Shown: piece after piece, positions 46,885-59,659 of the stretch
How the letters are laid out: every line of letters begins with the position of its first letter
Numbering within the stretch: position 1 is the stretch's first letter
Assembly: GCA_029379385.1 (NCBI GenBank)
Contig: CM055608.1
Coordinates: forward strand, 17,048,350-17,112,349
Length of the DNA: 64,000 bases
Source of the DNA: Quillaja saponaria
Taxonomy: Eukaryota; Streptophyta; Magnoliopsida; Fabales; Quillajaceae
Direction of reading: 5' to 3'
Program-made: the position numbers and the translations under genes
The notes under the pieces: generated by a model
Seen by the model: the letters and a program-made list of their open reading frames with translations, nothing else
Database searches by the model: none
What the model was told of the DNA's origin: nothing

Positions 46885-49800
46885 TTCTTAAAATATTTGA
46901 AACTAATGATTTCATTCTCACCTGTATCTGGCTGAGTTGAAGTATTAATTCCTAGTAGAGATAAAATATCATGTTCACAATAGTGTAATAAATTGGTTTT
47001 AATGTAACAAATGGCATATCCAATATTTGTGCGGAGTTGTTCCTCTATATACAAGATGTATCTACCACCTTCTGAATACTAGACTAGCAAGGATGATTCT
47101 TCTGTCTCCAAGCTTTTTAAAATGTAGTTACGATTTAAGATTAAGTTCTCGATCATATAATGATGTAGATGGTTCTTATTGTGTTTCTGACTTGAAGTTT
47201 TAGAATCATCTAATCACTCAAAGAATTAGTAATTGGTTAGAACCATATCACATAACCCAAATGTATTTACTTCCTCATCATCCACCAAAAATGGTATATT
47301 TTCTATTCTCTCTGAACTTTTAATTTGATTTAAATTCTCTTATTCAATGTTAAAATTTACTGAAAAATGGGTTTTTGATAAGAATTAGATATAGTAGAAG
47401 CTGGATCAAGATCTAATAAGCAAAAGCCTAGTGCAATATTGGAAAGAAGAAGAGTTAGCTAGTGAAGACATGGTAGAAAATGAACAGGTAGCAAACAAAT
47501 AAATATCAAAACCAAGGCATATATCTCAATTTTGCCAACAAGAGGTTATACCGATTTTCAATTGCAGAAAGTCTCATTGAGTTTACAGTCATAACCACTA
47601 ATCATCGTCTATAAGGGTTGCTTGACCTATCACATAAAATAATTATCCACAATAGGTCATCCTATCATCGACAAGTCGTAAACCGTCATAGATAAGTTGG
47701 CGGAATATGGTGCCAAGACTATCCTTGATGGGTATAGCCCACAGAGGATAATGTATATACCTATGACGACTTACATTACCCTATACGGGTTATGCCCATC
47801 CCATATAGTTTTGGTGCTATTATCCATGAACTATTTATGACCGGTATCCACAATGAGTTTGCTCGACGGATATACTTCTAGGATCTGGAAGTTTAATTTG
47901 AAACCTACACTTGTCAAAAAAATTTACAACGATTATGTACACATAAATATCCAATCCAAACTCTGATACGCAATCCATAATCAATCCAACAAACCAAATC
48001 AACAGACAACTAATATTAGAAAAGACTTTATTCATAAATAAAATAAAAATAAAAAAACACACACACACACCCCAAAACATTCATAGATCTAAAAACAAGC
48101 TAAAACATTAATAACAAGCATCTTTTGATCATTTAAACAGAAGTATACCAGAATACATGTTATATGTATTGTTTTGACATCTAAATTCTCTAGCCAAATG
48201 CAAAATACTAAGTTCTGATCAACTATCATAAGGGTGAGAATCCTTATGAGCTTGAGCATCGCCATTAGGGTTAGCAACTGAGGAAATAGGAAAATTTTAT
48301 AAAATCAATTAAAACAAACATTGAACTAGTAAATAAAACACAGCATTGCAAAAACTAAGAATAAAGTCATAAAGCTAGTCATATTCAAAAAGATATTGCT
48401 TAAAACTAAGTTTTGATTTTTTGTACAAGTCATATTCATCTAAATGAACGTAGCATCACAATAAAGCCTAATTTTGTCAAAAGACATAAATTTAAAATCA
48501 GCTAACATAAAGTTATTATTATTTTATATACTTATATGAGATTAAATTTGTTGAACTGTCAACGAACTCTTGCATTTCTTGGAGACCTTCTTCAGTACAT
48601 TGTGATGGAGCGGCTAATTATACATAAATTACATAAGCGAAAGATGGTCAGAGTGACTGCTGATAGTTAATTAGATGACTTTGAACTCTTTGTTTGTACT
48701 TTTGCGTACTTCCCCTTCTTGCATACTTAGCCGTAATTCTTCTTCTCATTTTCCTTAATGGTTAGGTAGCCAAATATGTGCCATGCATCTACTTAAACAC
48801 TTGCTCGCAAGTCTCCTCAAACACATAAATAAATTCAGTTCTTAAAGAAAAACAAGAAATAAATTTAATAAAATAATAACTGGAATGAATATTTATAGTA
48901 CTTACCATTATCTTTTTAGACCTGTATCAACATACTAACCATTTTTCTTATGAATTTTGTTGAAGATCTCGATATCCTATACATACCTTCCATATTGCTT
49001 CTCCTATGCATGGGCTAGACTAGTTGCAACAAAGTCTTAGGCTTTTAAGCTTTTAGATTCATAGTAGTTATTCTTAAGGTTTGGTTTTCAAGACTTAACG
49101 TTTATTCTTAAGTTTTCCACCTTACTTCCATAAAGTGAGATGATAACTCCTCAACTTTCATAAAATTTAATATCAAAACCCCTAAGCCCTAGGCTTAGCA
49201 AAATTCAAGTGGGACCTATAAGAACGTCGCCCTATTTGGCCAAAAATGATGTCCCATGTTAACGTATTTCATTTCAGGAATCGTAACCATAATCACTATC
49301 ACTTTTATTTAGTAGACTCTCACTTTATTTACAAAAGAAAAAATAAATTGAATGGGAGTTAAATGTGATACACAAAAGAAAGAAACATATATCTCTAAAT
49401 TGTTGTGAGATGTACATAAATTAATTATTTAATTATTTTTAGAGAACAAAACTAGAATACAATGCAAACTAAAGGCAATGAAGAAAGAAACAAGCATTTT
49501 CTATATTTTATTATGTTGACATCAATAATGAAAAATTAAACATACAATGAATTAAAATGAAAGACAATAAAATAAATGATTTGCTTACTCAAAAAACAAA
49601 GATCTCAAAAAAAGCTAGATTCATAAAAACATATATGCATTGTAGTAATTCTTGAGCTTGATGTTCATTTAAATGGGGGATAAAGTTCCCTGGTTAGGTA
49701 ATAGTGGATGATGCTAAAAAAAAGAGTAGAAAGCCCAGGTCCTTGGTGGTATTCACAATGTTTGTCAGGTTGTAACTTCTTGAAGGGGATATGATAGAGT

Positions 49801-51599
49801 TTGGGGGTGAAAAGGTTTGATAAACGTTTTGATCTTGAGAACTTAGCTAAAGGGTGAATATAACTTTAGGAATTCTCTCTTAGCAATATGCTTGAGGAGT
49901 CACTTAGCGGAGATTATACAATGTTGGCAATTTGTTGTTAGAAGATGATGGTGGGTTGCTTATAAGAGATGTAATGAGAAAAAAGATATTAGTGGTAGAT
50001 GGGTGCAAGGTTATTCATGACCATGTTTTAATTTCTTTTCATCTTTTAGGCAGTTAGGAAGTTTCATTTCTCCACTTGATGATGAAGGTTAAGAATCCTT
50101 CTTTTCTTAATTGGTTAGTGGTCTCTAGATCCCCTCTAGTCATATAGATATCAATTTCGTACTTGTAATGTTTAACAATTGCCGCACAAATTTACTCCTA
50201 AGAACAACTTTAAGAATCTATAAGGAGAAAAAGTCATCTTAGATTGGTCTCAGCCAAAATAATTTGGAATATTTAAGTTTAGGTCCAACTTTTATACCTG
50301 GCTTGGGCATTAGTACTTTGTATTGAACTTATTGTTATTCAGAGATTTACTATCGTTAAACATTTATACTCTTAGAGTCTATTAGTATCATTTTCCTTGA
50401 TAATTGATTTATGGATTTATAAGTAGTAATGAATAGATCTAACTCATTGTTGTTATCAGGACATTTCTTCTCATTTGTTCATTTAACGTGTTTTTGCCTG
50501 CCTTGATTGATTTTTAAAATCTAGCCTTCATATGGGATAAGGTGGGCCAGGTCTCCATTGTTCCTCGTCAATCATGGTCCTCTAGTTTAGGTAGAGACAC
50601 TATTTATTTTGTATAACATAGTCATGTCTCGTGGCTGGGCCATTTGTCTTTTCTCTTTTCTGAAATGGATTTGGAGCTTGTTGAAAACTAGAACATAACC
50701 ATTATTCACCCAACGACTAACAAAAAACCCTAGCGTTTGCTTTAAAAAGTCCCAAACCATTTGGAAACAATGTAATTAACATACATTTCTTAATATATCC
50801 AATTTTTTCATTTGTTCATTTAATGTATATCCAATTTTATTTGTTATTTACCTACCATATTTAAAATTTCTTACCACATTGGACATTACATACATTATCA
50901 AAATGAAATAAAACAATCATCTGTATATTTTCTTAGTATCTTATGCTAGTTCAAATAAATTTTAAACCAACTCATATATAATTTATGCGACGTTATGTTA
51001 GGTTATGTTAATAATATTAGGAAAAAAAAATTGTATCACCAAATTTTCGTTTCGAATAACCTAATTGGTTAAAAGTTTAGGATAATTTTTATTTTTATAA
51101 TTACTAACTATACCTTCTTACCAATAGTAGCAAAACATGCATTCTTTTAAGATTATCTCTTAATTTAGAATTTGAATTTTCTTTAAAACATGAATCTTTA
51201 TAACTTCTTTGTTTTACTAGAACCAACAATCTTTTTTTATATATTTCCACTCATATATGCTAGTATAGCTTCATTAAATAATGAAATTTGAATAAGTTAT
51301 AAAGAAGCTAATCCTCATGTTGTTTAAACAGAATTCTTCATTATGGTAAAAACATAAGAAATTCTCTATATTTGTTAGGTAAACAATTTTAATATTTTTG
51401 TTAAATGAAATTTTACTATAATGTATAGTAACGATAATGATATTATGATACATCCAAGGGCACATGCAGCAATAAAGTTTATTTCAATTTTGGTTCTTGT
51501 ATGTGTTAGAAAGGAAAATGAAAAGATTTTAAATTAAATATTTCTTATCAAATATTTTGTTGCATAGTAAATTATTTTATATAAATATTTTAAATCGAA
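46885..51599. other. 4.7 kb without a supported gene
   Basis: Several short ORFs (47835-48277, 51274-51465, all minus) lack family features. At 47590-47880 there are repeated CGTCATAGATAAG- and ATGACGACTTA-like motifs that recall CACTA subterminal arrays, but no terminus is present. A short (AC)n tract lies at 48057-48070. Confidence 0.4.
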
Positions 51600-52395
51600 C
51601 TACATGTTGTTTCCCAACGATATCGTGTTAGTAGACGAAACTAGAGAAGGTTTAAATTATACACTTAGAATTATGGAGGAACACATTAGAACCTAAAGAT
51701 CTCAGGCTGAGTCAAACAAAAACCAATATGGAGTGCGATTTTAGTCACACTAGAAGAGGCTCGATTGAAATAACTTGGCATTCCCTACAAAAGTTATGTT
51801 TAAGTATTTAGGTTCATTTATGCAAAAAGATAGCGCAATTGAGCATGATGTGAACCATAGGATTATGGCAAGGTGGGTAAAGTGGCAAAGTATTTCAAGC
51901 GTTTTACATGATCCTAAAATACTGAATAAGTTGAAAGGTAAATTCTATAGGACGGCAGTAAGACGGGCTAGACTGTATGATTATGATGTTGGGCAGTTAA
52001 TAAACAACACTCACATAAGATGTGAGTAGCTGAAATGTGAATATTAAGATGGTTAACTAGACATATAAGAAAGGATTGAATATGAAATGAAGAGATCCGT
52101 AGGAATTTGGAGGTAGCACTTATCGAAAAGAAAATGAAGAGAATCACTTACGTTGGTTTGAACATATCCAACGTTGGCCAACGGACGCCATAGTTAGGAA
52201 AGGTGACTTAGTGTAGGTGGTAGGTGTTAGATGTGATAGAGAGAGGCCGGAACTTACATGGGCAGTCATTGAGAAGGATATGACTGCTCCAGGCATGAAA
52301 ATGCTGCCTTGGAGTGATGTGAATGGATAAAGGATTCATATAACTGACCCTAACTAGTTTAAGATTTAAGGGTTAGTTGAGTTGAATTGAGTTCA
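51600..52395 (+). pseudogene. RTE-type LINE, C-terminal end
   Basis: The text PNDIVLVDETREGLNY (from about 51623) corresponds to FADDIVLVDET of plant RTE reverse transcriptases, with the catalytic Ala-Asp changed to Pro-Asn. It is followed by KYLGSFMQKD, DVNHRIMARWVKWQS, LKLKGKFYRTAVR-like and, in other frames, RWFEHIQR. The tail from about 52330 ends in a short TTGAGTTGAATTGAGTT repeat, as RTE 3' ends do. It is a 5'-truncated copy, which is usual for LINEs. Confidence 0.75.
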
Positions 52396-52579
52396 AATAT
52401 AATTTTTTCTTGATTTCATACAAGTTCAAGGTACAATTACTGTATTGCATAGGTCAATGTTATGCCAATTACCCTATTTGTAACTATTCTACTTTTCCTA
52501 CCTATCTCTTCTAGCATTGAAGCTACTTCGCTAGATGCGTACGTGAAGTAACAAGAACAAGGCTAATGAACAAATTCTA
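52396..52579. other. Short spacer before Athila element 1
   Basis: There are no features except TTCTA at 52575-52579, the left target-site copy of the element that follows. Confidence 0.5.
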
Positions 52580-54112
52580 AGATGAGTCATTGATATTCAC
52601 CAAATTAAAACCTTACTAACTATATATGTAGTATAGTAAGTAGGGTATTGATCCCACAGAGAAACAATTAAATTAATCAAACTCAACTCAAGCAAGTAGT
52701 TCTTATTTAATTAAATTGAACCAAACAAAAGAGCACAAGAAGTTCAAGTATAAAAGTAAATCAAACAAATACAAGAAATAATAAAAACAAAACATATGTA
52801 TAAAAATGAATGGAGTTCGAAAATAGGTTGTGATGATAATATGCTATAAATATGCAAACTAACTAATATGCACTCAAAACAGCAAAGTAAATAAATGGGG
52901 TGTTGATCTTTATGCTAAACTAAATTAAAATTGCTAAGCAAGCAAGAAAAACTAGAGACTTAAATTCTAAATGTAAAAAACAATTTTTGGTAGAAACTTA
53001 CTAGACTAAGCAAACAACCAAAGATTTGTAAGGCTTAACTGCAAAGAAGTTTTCGCCAAGATTCATGAGCTATTAATTATTGAAAACAAAGCAAATACCA
53101 ATCTGAATATACACATATGCATGCAAATCAACCATGGGAACCAGTCTTTCCTACCTATCCTTAACTCTTTGTTAATTAGGTCAAGCGGAATAACTAACAC
53201 TAATCACATAATAACCCTCATCAAGCGTTATGGATTTAATTACATGAAAGCATTACGAACTAGATAGGTACAATTGATTCTAAAATAAACTCATATTTAA
53301 TTCAAGTGCTAGTTTTACTACTCATGTTAATTAACCATGCAAAGACATTAATCAATTAACTAGTATTAGATTACATGTATCATTCTATCATGTGTACACC
53401 TTAACAAGCTAAAACACATAATCATTAAGCAACTAATCAAGAAAAACATGGATACTTGCATTTGTGTATAACATCAGATTTCTTTTAAAAAAACCGATTC
53501 TCATAGTAGCTTCATAAGTCAAGGTTACTTACCTCTTACAATTGAACAAAAACTTAAGCTAGCATCATCATTAATTGAAAAGAAAATATTTTGTTCATTG
53601 TTGAAATTTTGAGAAAGAAGAAGAAAAGTGTATGTAAATGTACTCTCAATCAGACCTATACCTCCCCTATTTATAGAGTATAGGGTGGCAATGACTCCTA
53701 AACAAGAATGAGTCTTTTCATACTTAATATCTAATTCCTTAATCAGATTTGCACTTTCTATTCTATCCAAAATTTAAATATTCTAATCTAATCTTGTGAT
53801 CTTCTTTCAATCCTAATCCCAATAAAATTCCTTGCCAAAGTTGGATTCCTTATGTAGAAATCCTTTATTGCCACCAAGATTCCTAGTCTATTTAGGATTT
53901 GCACTTCATCAACTCATAGATTTGTCTCAGTGTGCTCATTCTAGTCCTTACCTCCATTACATGTTTAAATGTTCTATTTAGCTCCATTTTACTCTTTATG
54001 TCTACAAAGCATAGTTTTACAAAACAAGATAAGTAAACTAATGTGAGACATAAAATATATATAAAAGACTAAGAATAGAGTACTAAAAAGATAGAATAAT
54101 ATAAGTGTATCA
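52580..54112 (-). mobile_element. 3' LTR of Athila element 1
   Basis: It starts TGATACACTTATATTATTC on the minus strand and is 1533 bp long. Relative to the other LTR it lacks about 60 bp (after ATTGATTCTAAA, near 53283), a deletion between short CTAAA repeats. The first LTR base pair at the other end is mutated (A for T at 52580). Confidence 0.85.
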
Positions 54113-54123
54113 AATTCCCCCAC
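54113..54123 (-). other. Polypurine tract of Athila element 1
   Basis: GTGGGGGAATT on the minus strand directly before the 3' LTR; primes plus-strand DNA synthesis in such elements. Confidence 0.75.
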
Positions 54124-55768
54124 ATTTAGTACTTGCACGTCCTCGAGCAAGGAAAAGAAAAGACAAAGTTGAAACTAACAATGTTCAAAATCAAAAACTG
54201 AAAATTGGATGGAAAGAAATGAAACCTAAGAATTAGAAAACAAAAAAGCAAACAGTAAATGAAAACTTTATAAGCACTCAACTCCACTTCTAATCTCCTA
54301 ACAATCTCAAAGAGTATAAGCATTATAAGCAAGAATATTTTCATGAATTTGAACACTTAACAATCTTAAAACCCTTAGTTTAAAGACTTAAGTAAAATGC
54401 ATGTCATACCAAAATAATAGGTTCTCTAATTGGTATACACTCCAGCACTCAAGTGTTTATGGCTTCAAGTGTTTAAACTCAAATTCAATCAATGTTATGT
54501 TCTACCATAAGCTTGTTCTTCAATCTCATCTCCACTACCAAAGTATCACACGTAAAACATGAAACAAAAGGTCTTTATTTAAGGTTGTAATAAGGCTAGG
54601 CTAAAAGGGCAAGCAAGAAAAAGGCAAAGAAAAGGTTAAAAACCAAAGAAACTAGTAGAGCATAAAAAGATAACAAACTCAATAGCATATAAACTTAATG
54701 TTCACGAATTCATCATAGGAAATTAATTAAGCACAAATACCGAGCTTCCTTTGATTTTCAAGTTCCTACAACATGATATTACTTCAAAACAAAAGTGAGA
54801 ACTTTCTTTCTTTCCTTTTCCACCTTATACACATTTTTTATCATCACTTTTTTTTTTTTTTCATAAACAACTTGGAATTGTTCTTCTCTTTTCTTCATAA
54901 CTGAATGGTACAATTTACAATCAATTCCTATCATATAATGACTTTTCTCATGAATTCCAACCATAACCCAATGTTCATAATAAAGTACACATGCTCTACT
55001 ATTCCTTGGCTAGGGAAAAAAGGAACATATGAAAGGTTTAGGTTCATAAACATGGGTTAAAAGAAAGAGGATAAATAAGCTCAAAATTGGCTCACTAGCG
55101 AATCATCATGAATAAGGCTGGCTTGTTTTTGGCACAAGTGGTTAAAAATCCTAAGTGCCTTTATCACTTTCATGCATACATGCAATTTAAATGTAGTCTT
55201 AACAAGATATGAAGCAAGTTCTAGAGATTCACCACACATTGAATGAATGACACACAACAAAGAAGGCATGTTGAATGCTCAAAAGCTCACAAAGGTAAAA
55301 CAACTGCTAAGTCAGCAAGACAAGCTTTCAAAGTTAATCCTTCAACCAAGGAAGCTCAAAATTGTAAGTTAACTCATTCATTCAGTTTATCTCACTATAA
55401 TACACATATTCTCATCAACTATTAGGAGATCAAAATACAAAGCTAAACACTTAAGGTATTGCACGCAAAAGAAAAGGAAACACACAAAAACGCATGAAAG
55501 AAAAACAAAACATACCGAAAGCAAAAATAAACACTAATCCTCCCCCCCACACTTAAACACTACATTGTCCTCAATGTAGACATCAAAATAAGAAAGAGAA
55601 GAAGAAAAATCACATATGTACTAAAATAAAGGACAAAAAGAAAAGAGAAAGAGAAAGAAGAAAGCAAATCTAGTTTGTGTTTTTCTTCTTCTTCTTTTTT
55701 TTTTTTTTGGTTGGGTTGCCTCCCAATCAGCGCCTTTGTTTAATGTATTTGGCTCGACTCCATGCTCA
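54124..55768 (-). other. Non-coding region of Athila element 1 between pol and 3' LTR
   Basis: Contains the conserved hairpin TTGGGAGGCAACCCAA (55711-55726) and the purine block GTGTGGGGGGGAGG (55539-55552) just after GAGGACAATGTAGTG. There is no third ORF here, unlike element 2; the short ORFs at 54126-55425 have no family features. Confidence 0.6.
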
Positions 55769-57137
55769 TTAATCTAATGTAGGTTCAGCCAACTCAACTT
55801 CCTCCACAACCACTTCCTTAAAACCTTGATAGAAAGGTTTCAATTGTTGCCCATTGACCTTGAACACTTTGTTTGTTTCTAAGCTTTGAATTCAACTGTA
55901 CCATGAGGAAAGATATTAGTAACAAAAAAGGGTCTAATCCATCAAGAACGTAACTTACCTGGAAATAGCTTTAATCGTGAATGAAACAATTTTTTCCCAA
56001 TTTGAAATTCTTTTCTTGAAATCATTTTGTCGTGGAATGCCTTAGTTTTTTCCTTGTAAATCCTTGCATTATCATAAGCACCATTTCTTATCTCCTCCAA
56101 CCCTTGCAATTGCAACTTCCTATGATGTCTTACAGCATCTAAGTTCATATTGCATTGCTTAGTGGCCCAAAAAGCACGATGCTCAAGTTCTACTGGTAGA
56201 TGACATGGTTTCCCACAAATCAACCTATATGGAGACATTCCAATAGGTGATTTATATGTAGTCCTATAAGCCCATAAAGCATCATTCAACCTTAAGCTCC
56301 AATCTTTTCTATTAGGTTGCATTGTCTTTTCAATGATAGATTTAATCTCTCGGTTAGAAATTTCAGCTTTGCCACTTGTTTGAGGATGGTAAGCTGTGGA
56401 GGTGCATTTAATAACATTGTATTTTCAAAGCAACTCTTCTATGAATCGATTACAAAAATATTTGCCACGATCACTAATGATTGCCTTGGGTATTCCAAAT
56501 CTGTCAAAGATGTGAGTTTTAACAAAATCCATAACAACCTTAATATCATCAATATGTGTAACCTTAGCTTCAACCCATTTAGACACATAATCAATAGCAA
56601 GCAAGATGTAAATATTTTCAAAAGAAGAGGGAAAAGGACCCATGAAATCAATACCCTAAACATCAAAGATTTCACACACAAGAATATAAGTTAAAGGCAT
56701 TTGACACAATGAGTTATACTACTTGTTCTTTGGCAATGTTCACATGCTTTATAAAAAGTATATGCATCTTTAAACAAGGTAGGCCAATAAAAATCACATG
56801 TAAGTACCTTATGAGCTATTCTTTTCACACCAAAATGTCCTCCACAAGCATAAGAATGGCAAAAGGTAAGGATAGAATTATACTCACATTGGGGTACACA
56901 CCTTCTTATGACTTGGTCAGCACAAAACTTCCTCAAATATAGGTCATCCCAAACATAATATTTAGCATTAGCTTTAAAATTATCTTTTTGAGATTTGGAC
57001 AAACCTTGAGGAAATTCCTTGGTAACTAAAAAGTTAACCAAATCAACATACATAGGCCGAATGTCATACATAGCGTACAACTTCTCATCAGGAAAAGACT
57101 CTCTCACCAATTCTATCTCCAATTGCTTGTTTGACAA
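55769..57137 (-). pseudogene. Athila element 1 integrase remnant
   Basis: Three pieces. 57137-56691 has the zinc-binding set H94, H101, C132, C135 (HSYACGGHFG and CEHC). 56643-56425 has the core AIDYVSKWVEA (first Asp) and ISDRGKYFCN (second Asp; the family has SDGG). 56391-55942 has [10 protein letters not shown] (the Glu), then [19 protein letters not shown] and the C-terminal domain. The post-integrase segment FVTNIFPHGTVEF ends at a stop at 55769-55771. Stops at 56688 and 56425 and a frameshift interrupt it. Confidence 0.85.
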
Positions 57138-57199
57138 TCTACTTAGTGATCAACTACATAATTTTCAGCTCCTTCTTGTCCTTAATTTCAAGATCAAAT

Positions 57200-57560
57200 T
57201 CTTGCAAAAGCAAGATCCATCTTATCAATCTAGGCTTTGATTGCTTCTTATGCAAAAGATGCTAAGAGCTACATGATCAGAAAACACAATCACTTTAGTT
57301 CCAAGCAAGTATGATCTAAAATTTTCAAGAGCAAAAACTATAACAAAGAGTTCTTTTTTCCGTTGTATGATAGTTGCACTGAGCTTCATCAAGTGTACGT
57401 GATACATAAGAGATAACATGCAAATTTCGCCTAACTCTTTGGCTAAGTACGGCTTTAACAGTGTAATTAATAGCATCACACATGATCTCGAAATGTAAAT
57501 CCTAATTTGGAAGTTGAACAATGGGGGCTGAAGTTAATCTCCTCTTAAGCTCATAGAACG
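57200..57560 (-). pseudogene. Athila element 1 RNase H remnant
   Basis: KELFVIVFALENFRSYLLG and VIVFSDHVAL (about 57265-57350) are the RNase H core. The upstream half is frameshifted. Confidence 0.8.
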
Positions 57561-57654
57561 CTTGTTTGCAAGCATCATTAAACACGAAATCTACATCTTT
57601 AGCGAATAACTTGCACAGGGGCAATGCAATTTTAGAGAAATCTTTGATAAATCT

Positions 57655-58625
57655 TCAATAGAAACCTACATGTCCAAGAAAAGAACAAACTTTCTGCACA
57701 CATATGGGATAAGGTAAGGACAAAACAATATCTATCTTAGCTTTATCAACTTCTAAACCACGAGCAGAAACTACATGCCCTAAAACAATCCCTTGTTCAA
57801 CCATAAAGTGACACTTCTCATAATTCAAAACAAGGTTAGTTTCCATGCATCTTTTGAAAATAAGAGAAAGATTTTCCAAACATGCATCAAAAGAATCATC
57901 ATAAACAGTAAAATCATCCATGAAAACTTCAATGATTCTTTCTATATAATATGAAAATATACTCATCATGCATCTTTGAAAAGTGGTTGGTACATTACAC
58001 AAACCAAAAGACATTCTTCTATATGCATAAGTACCAAAAAGGCAAGTAAAAGTAGTCTTTTCTTGATCTTTAAGTGCAATAACAATCTGATTATATCCAC
58101 TATACCCATCAAGAAAGCAATATAAAGATTTACCAGCCAACCTCTCAAGCATTTGCTCCAAGAAAGGTAAAGGAAAGTGATCCTTACGTGATGCTTGATT
58201 CAGCTTGCGATAATCAACACATATTCTCTACCCACTTGAACATGCGTAGGCACAAGTTCATCATCTTTATTTCACACAACAGTAATTCCCGTTTTCTTAG
58301 GAACCATATATATAGGACTTACCCACTTGCTATCCAAAACAGGGTGCATAACTCTGGCATCAAGTAACTTCATATTTTAGCATTGACTACCTCTATCATA
58401 GGTGGGTTGTGATGTCTTTGCATCTGCCTTGTTGGATTCAAATTTTCTTCCAAAACTATGCGATGCATACACATGGAAGGACTAATTACCTTGATATTAG
58501 CCAACATCCATCCAATAGCAGTTTTATGGTCACGAAGCACGCACACAAGCCTTTCCTCTTGCACATACGTTAAGTTCTTTGCAATGATCACAGGTAATGT
58601 ATTATTTTCACCCAAAAACACTATA
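57655..58625 (-). pseudogene. Athila element 1 reverse transcriptase remnant
   Basis: A 168-residue open stretch (58161-57655) covers the palm: LDGYSGYNQI with the first Asp, TCLFGTYAYRRMSFGLCNVP, and VFMDDF at about 57910-57924 with both catalytic Asp retained. YEKCHFMVEQGIVLGHVVS and SFLGHVGFY follow. The N-terminal part (58621-58370, RDHKTAIGWMLANIKVISPS) is separated by stops. This is the best preserved enzyme region of the element. Confidence 0.85.
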
Positions 58626-58866
58626 CTTTAAATGATCATGCAAAGATTTTAATTCAAGCTCGGGTGCATGCAAAACAGAGGGTAAAAATTTTGTTGTTAG
58701 AAATAGGTAAATCATGAAAAACCTCACCATACTTGTATGGCACAGCTTGCAAAGCTTGTAAGGCCATGACAGCATCAACCAAAGTATCATCTGTGGCAAG
58801 CTCTCCTTTTGTGCAAGTGGAATCAAAATTTTGGCTTATAGCCACATTCAATTTATCACTACCACT

Positions 58867-59316
58867 TCAGTCAAAACATTGTTGCACGTTAATGTCAATA
58901 ACATCCAAACACATAACAAATTGTTTATCATCTTGAAACTTCATGGCATCAAGAACTATTGAATTGAACATTACCATCAAATTCCATAACAATGTACCAG
59001 AAAAAACATAAATCTTAGTTCTAGCAGTTTTAAGGAATGGTCTTCCTAACAAAAGTGGAGTAGACGTGTGTGAGTGATCATCCTCCATGTCAAGAATATA
59101 AAAATCAGCATGAAAAATCAAACCATGAACTGAAACTAAGACATCTTCAAGCACACCCAAAGGATAAACAAATGTACGATCATCAAGTTGGATAATAACA
59201 CCTGTATCTTTTAAAGGGCCAAGACAAAGAGATTCATATAAAGATTTTGGCATCATGCTAATTGAAGCTCCTAAGTCACACATGGCCTTTTCAAAGTAAG
59301 TATTACAAACTTGCAA
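58867..59316 (-). pseudogene. Athila element 1 aspartic protease remnant
   Basis: The active site DLGAS is intact (59263-59277) in KAMCDLGASISMMPKSLYES, with PLLLGRPFLKTARTKI further on. The preceding gag-protease linker (59654-59271) is in another frame, so a frameshift near 59300 separates them. The protease would process the polyprotein. Confidence 0.8.
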
Positions 59317-59659
59317 GGAATAGAAAATGAACTAGGATCTTTTTCCTTAAGTGGGAGTTTCTTTTGAATGATAGCAGATACATTCTCTCCTATACTTACT
59401 GTTTCATTACCGTTGAGTTTTCTTTTGTTAATGCACAATTCCTTGAGAAACTTTGCATATTGAGGGACTTGCTTAATTGCATCCAAGAGAGGAATATTGA
59501 TTTCAACCTTTCTAAACATCTCTAAGATCTCCTTCTCCTTATCTTCTTTCTTAGACCTATTAGAACTCAAAGGAAAAGGTGGAGTAAGCTTAAAATTGGA
59601 ATTCATAGATTGAGAATTTACCTTGGGAACACCCAAATTAGGTTCGGCATTCATTTGAT

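Noticed and set aside
47590..47880. CACTA subterminal region
   Set aside because: Short repeated CGTCATAG/GACGACTTA motifs are suggestive, but no CACTA terminus or target duplication is present nearby.
48540..48900. Possible CACTA-associated protein remnant on the minus strand
   Set aside because: A basic stretch can be read in broken frames, but no diagnostic motif supports it.
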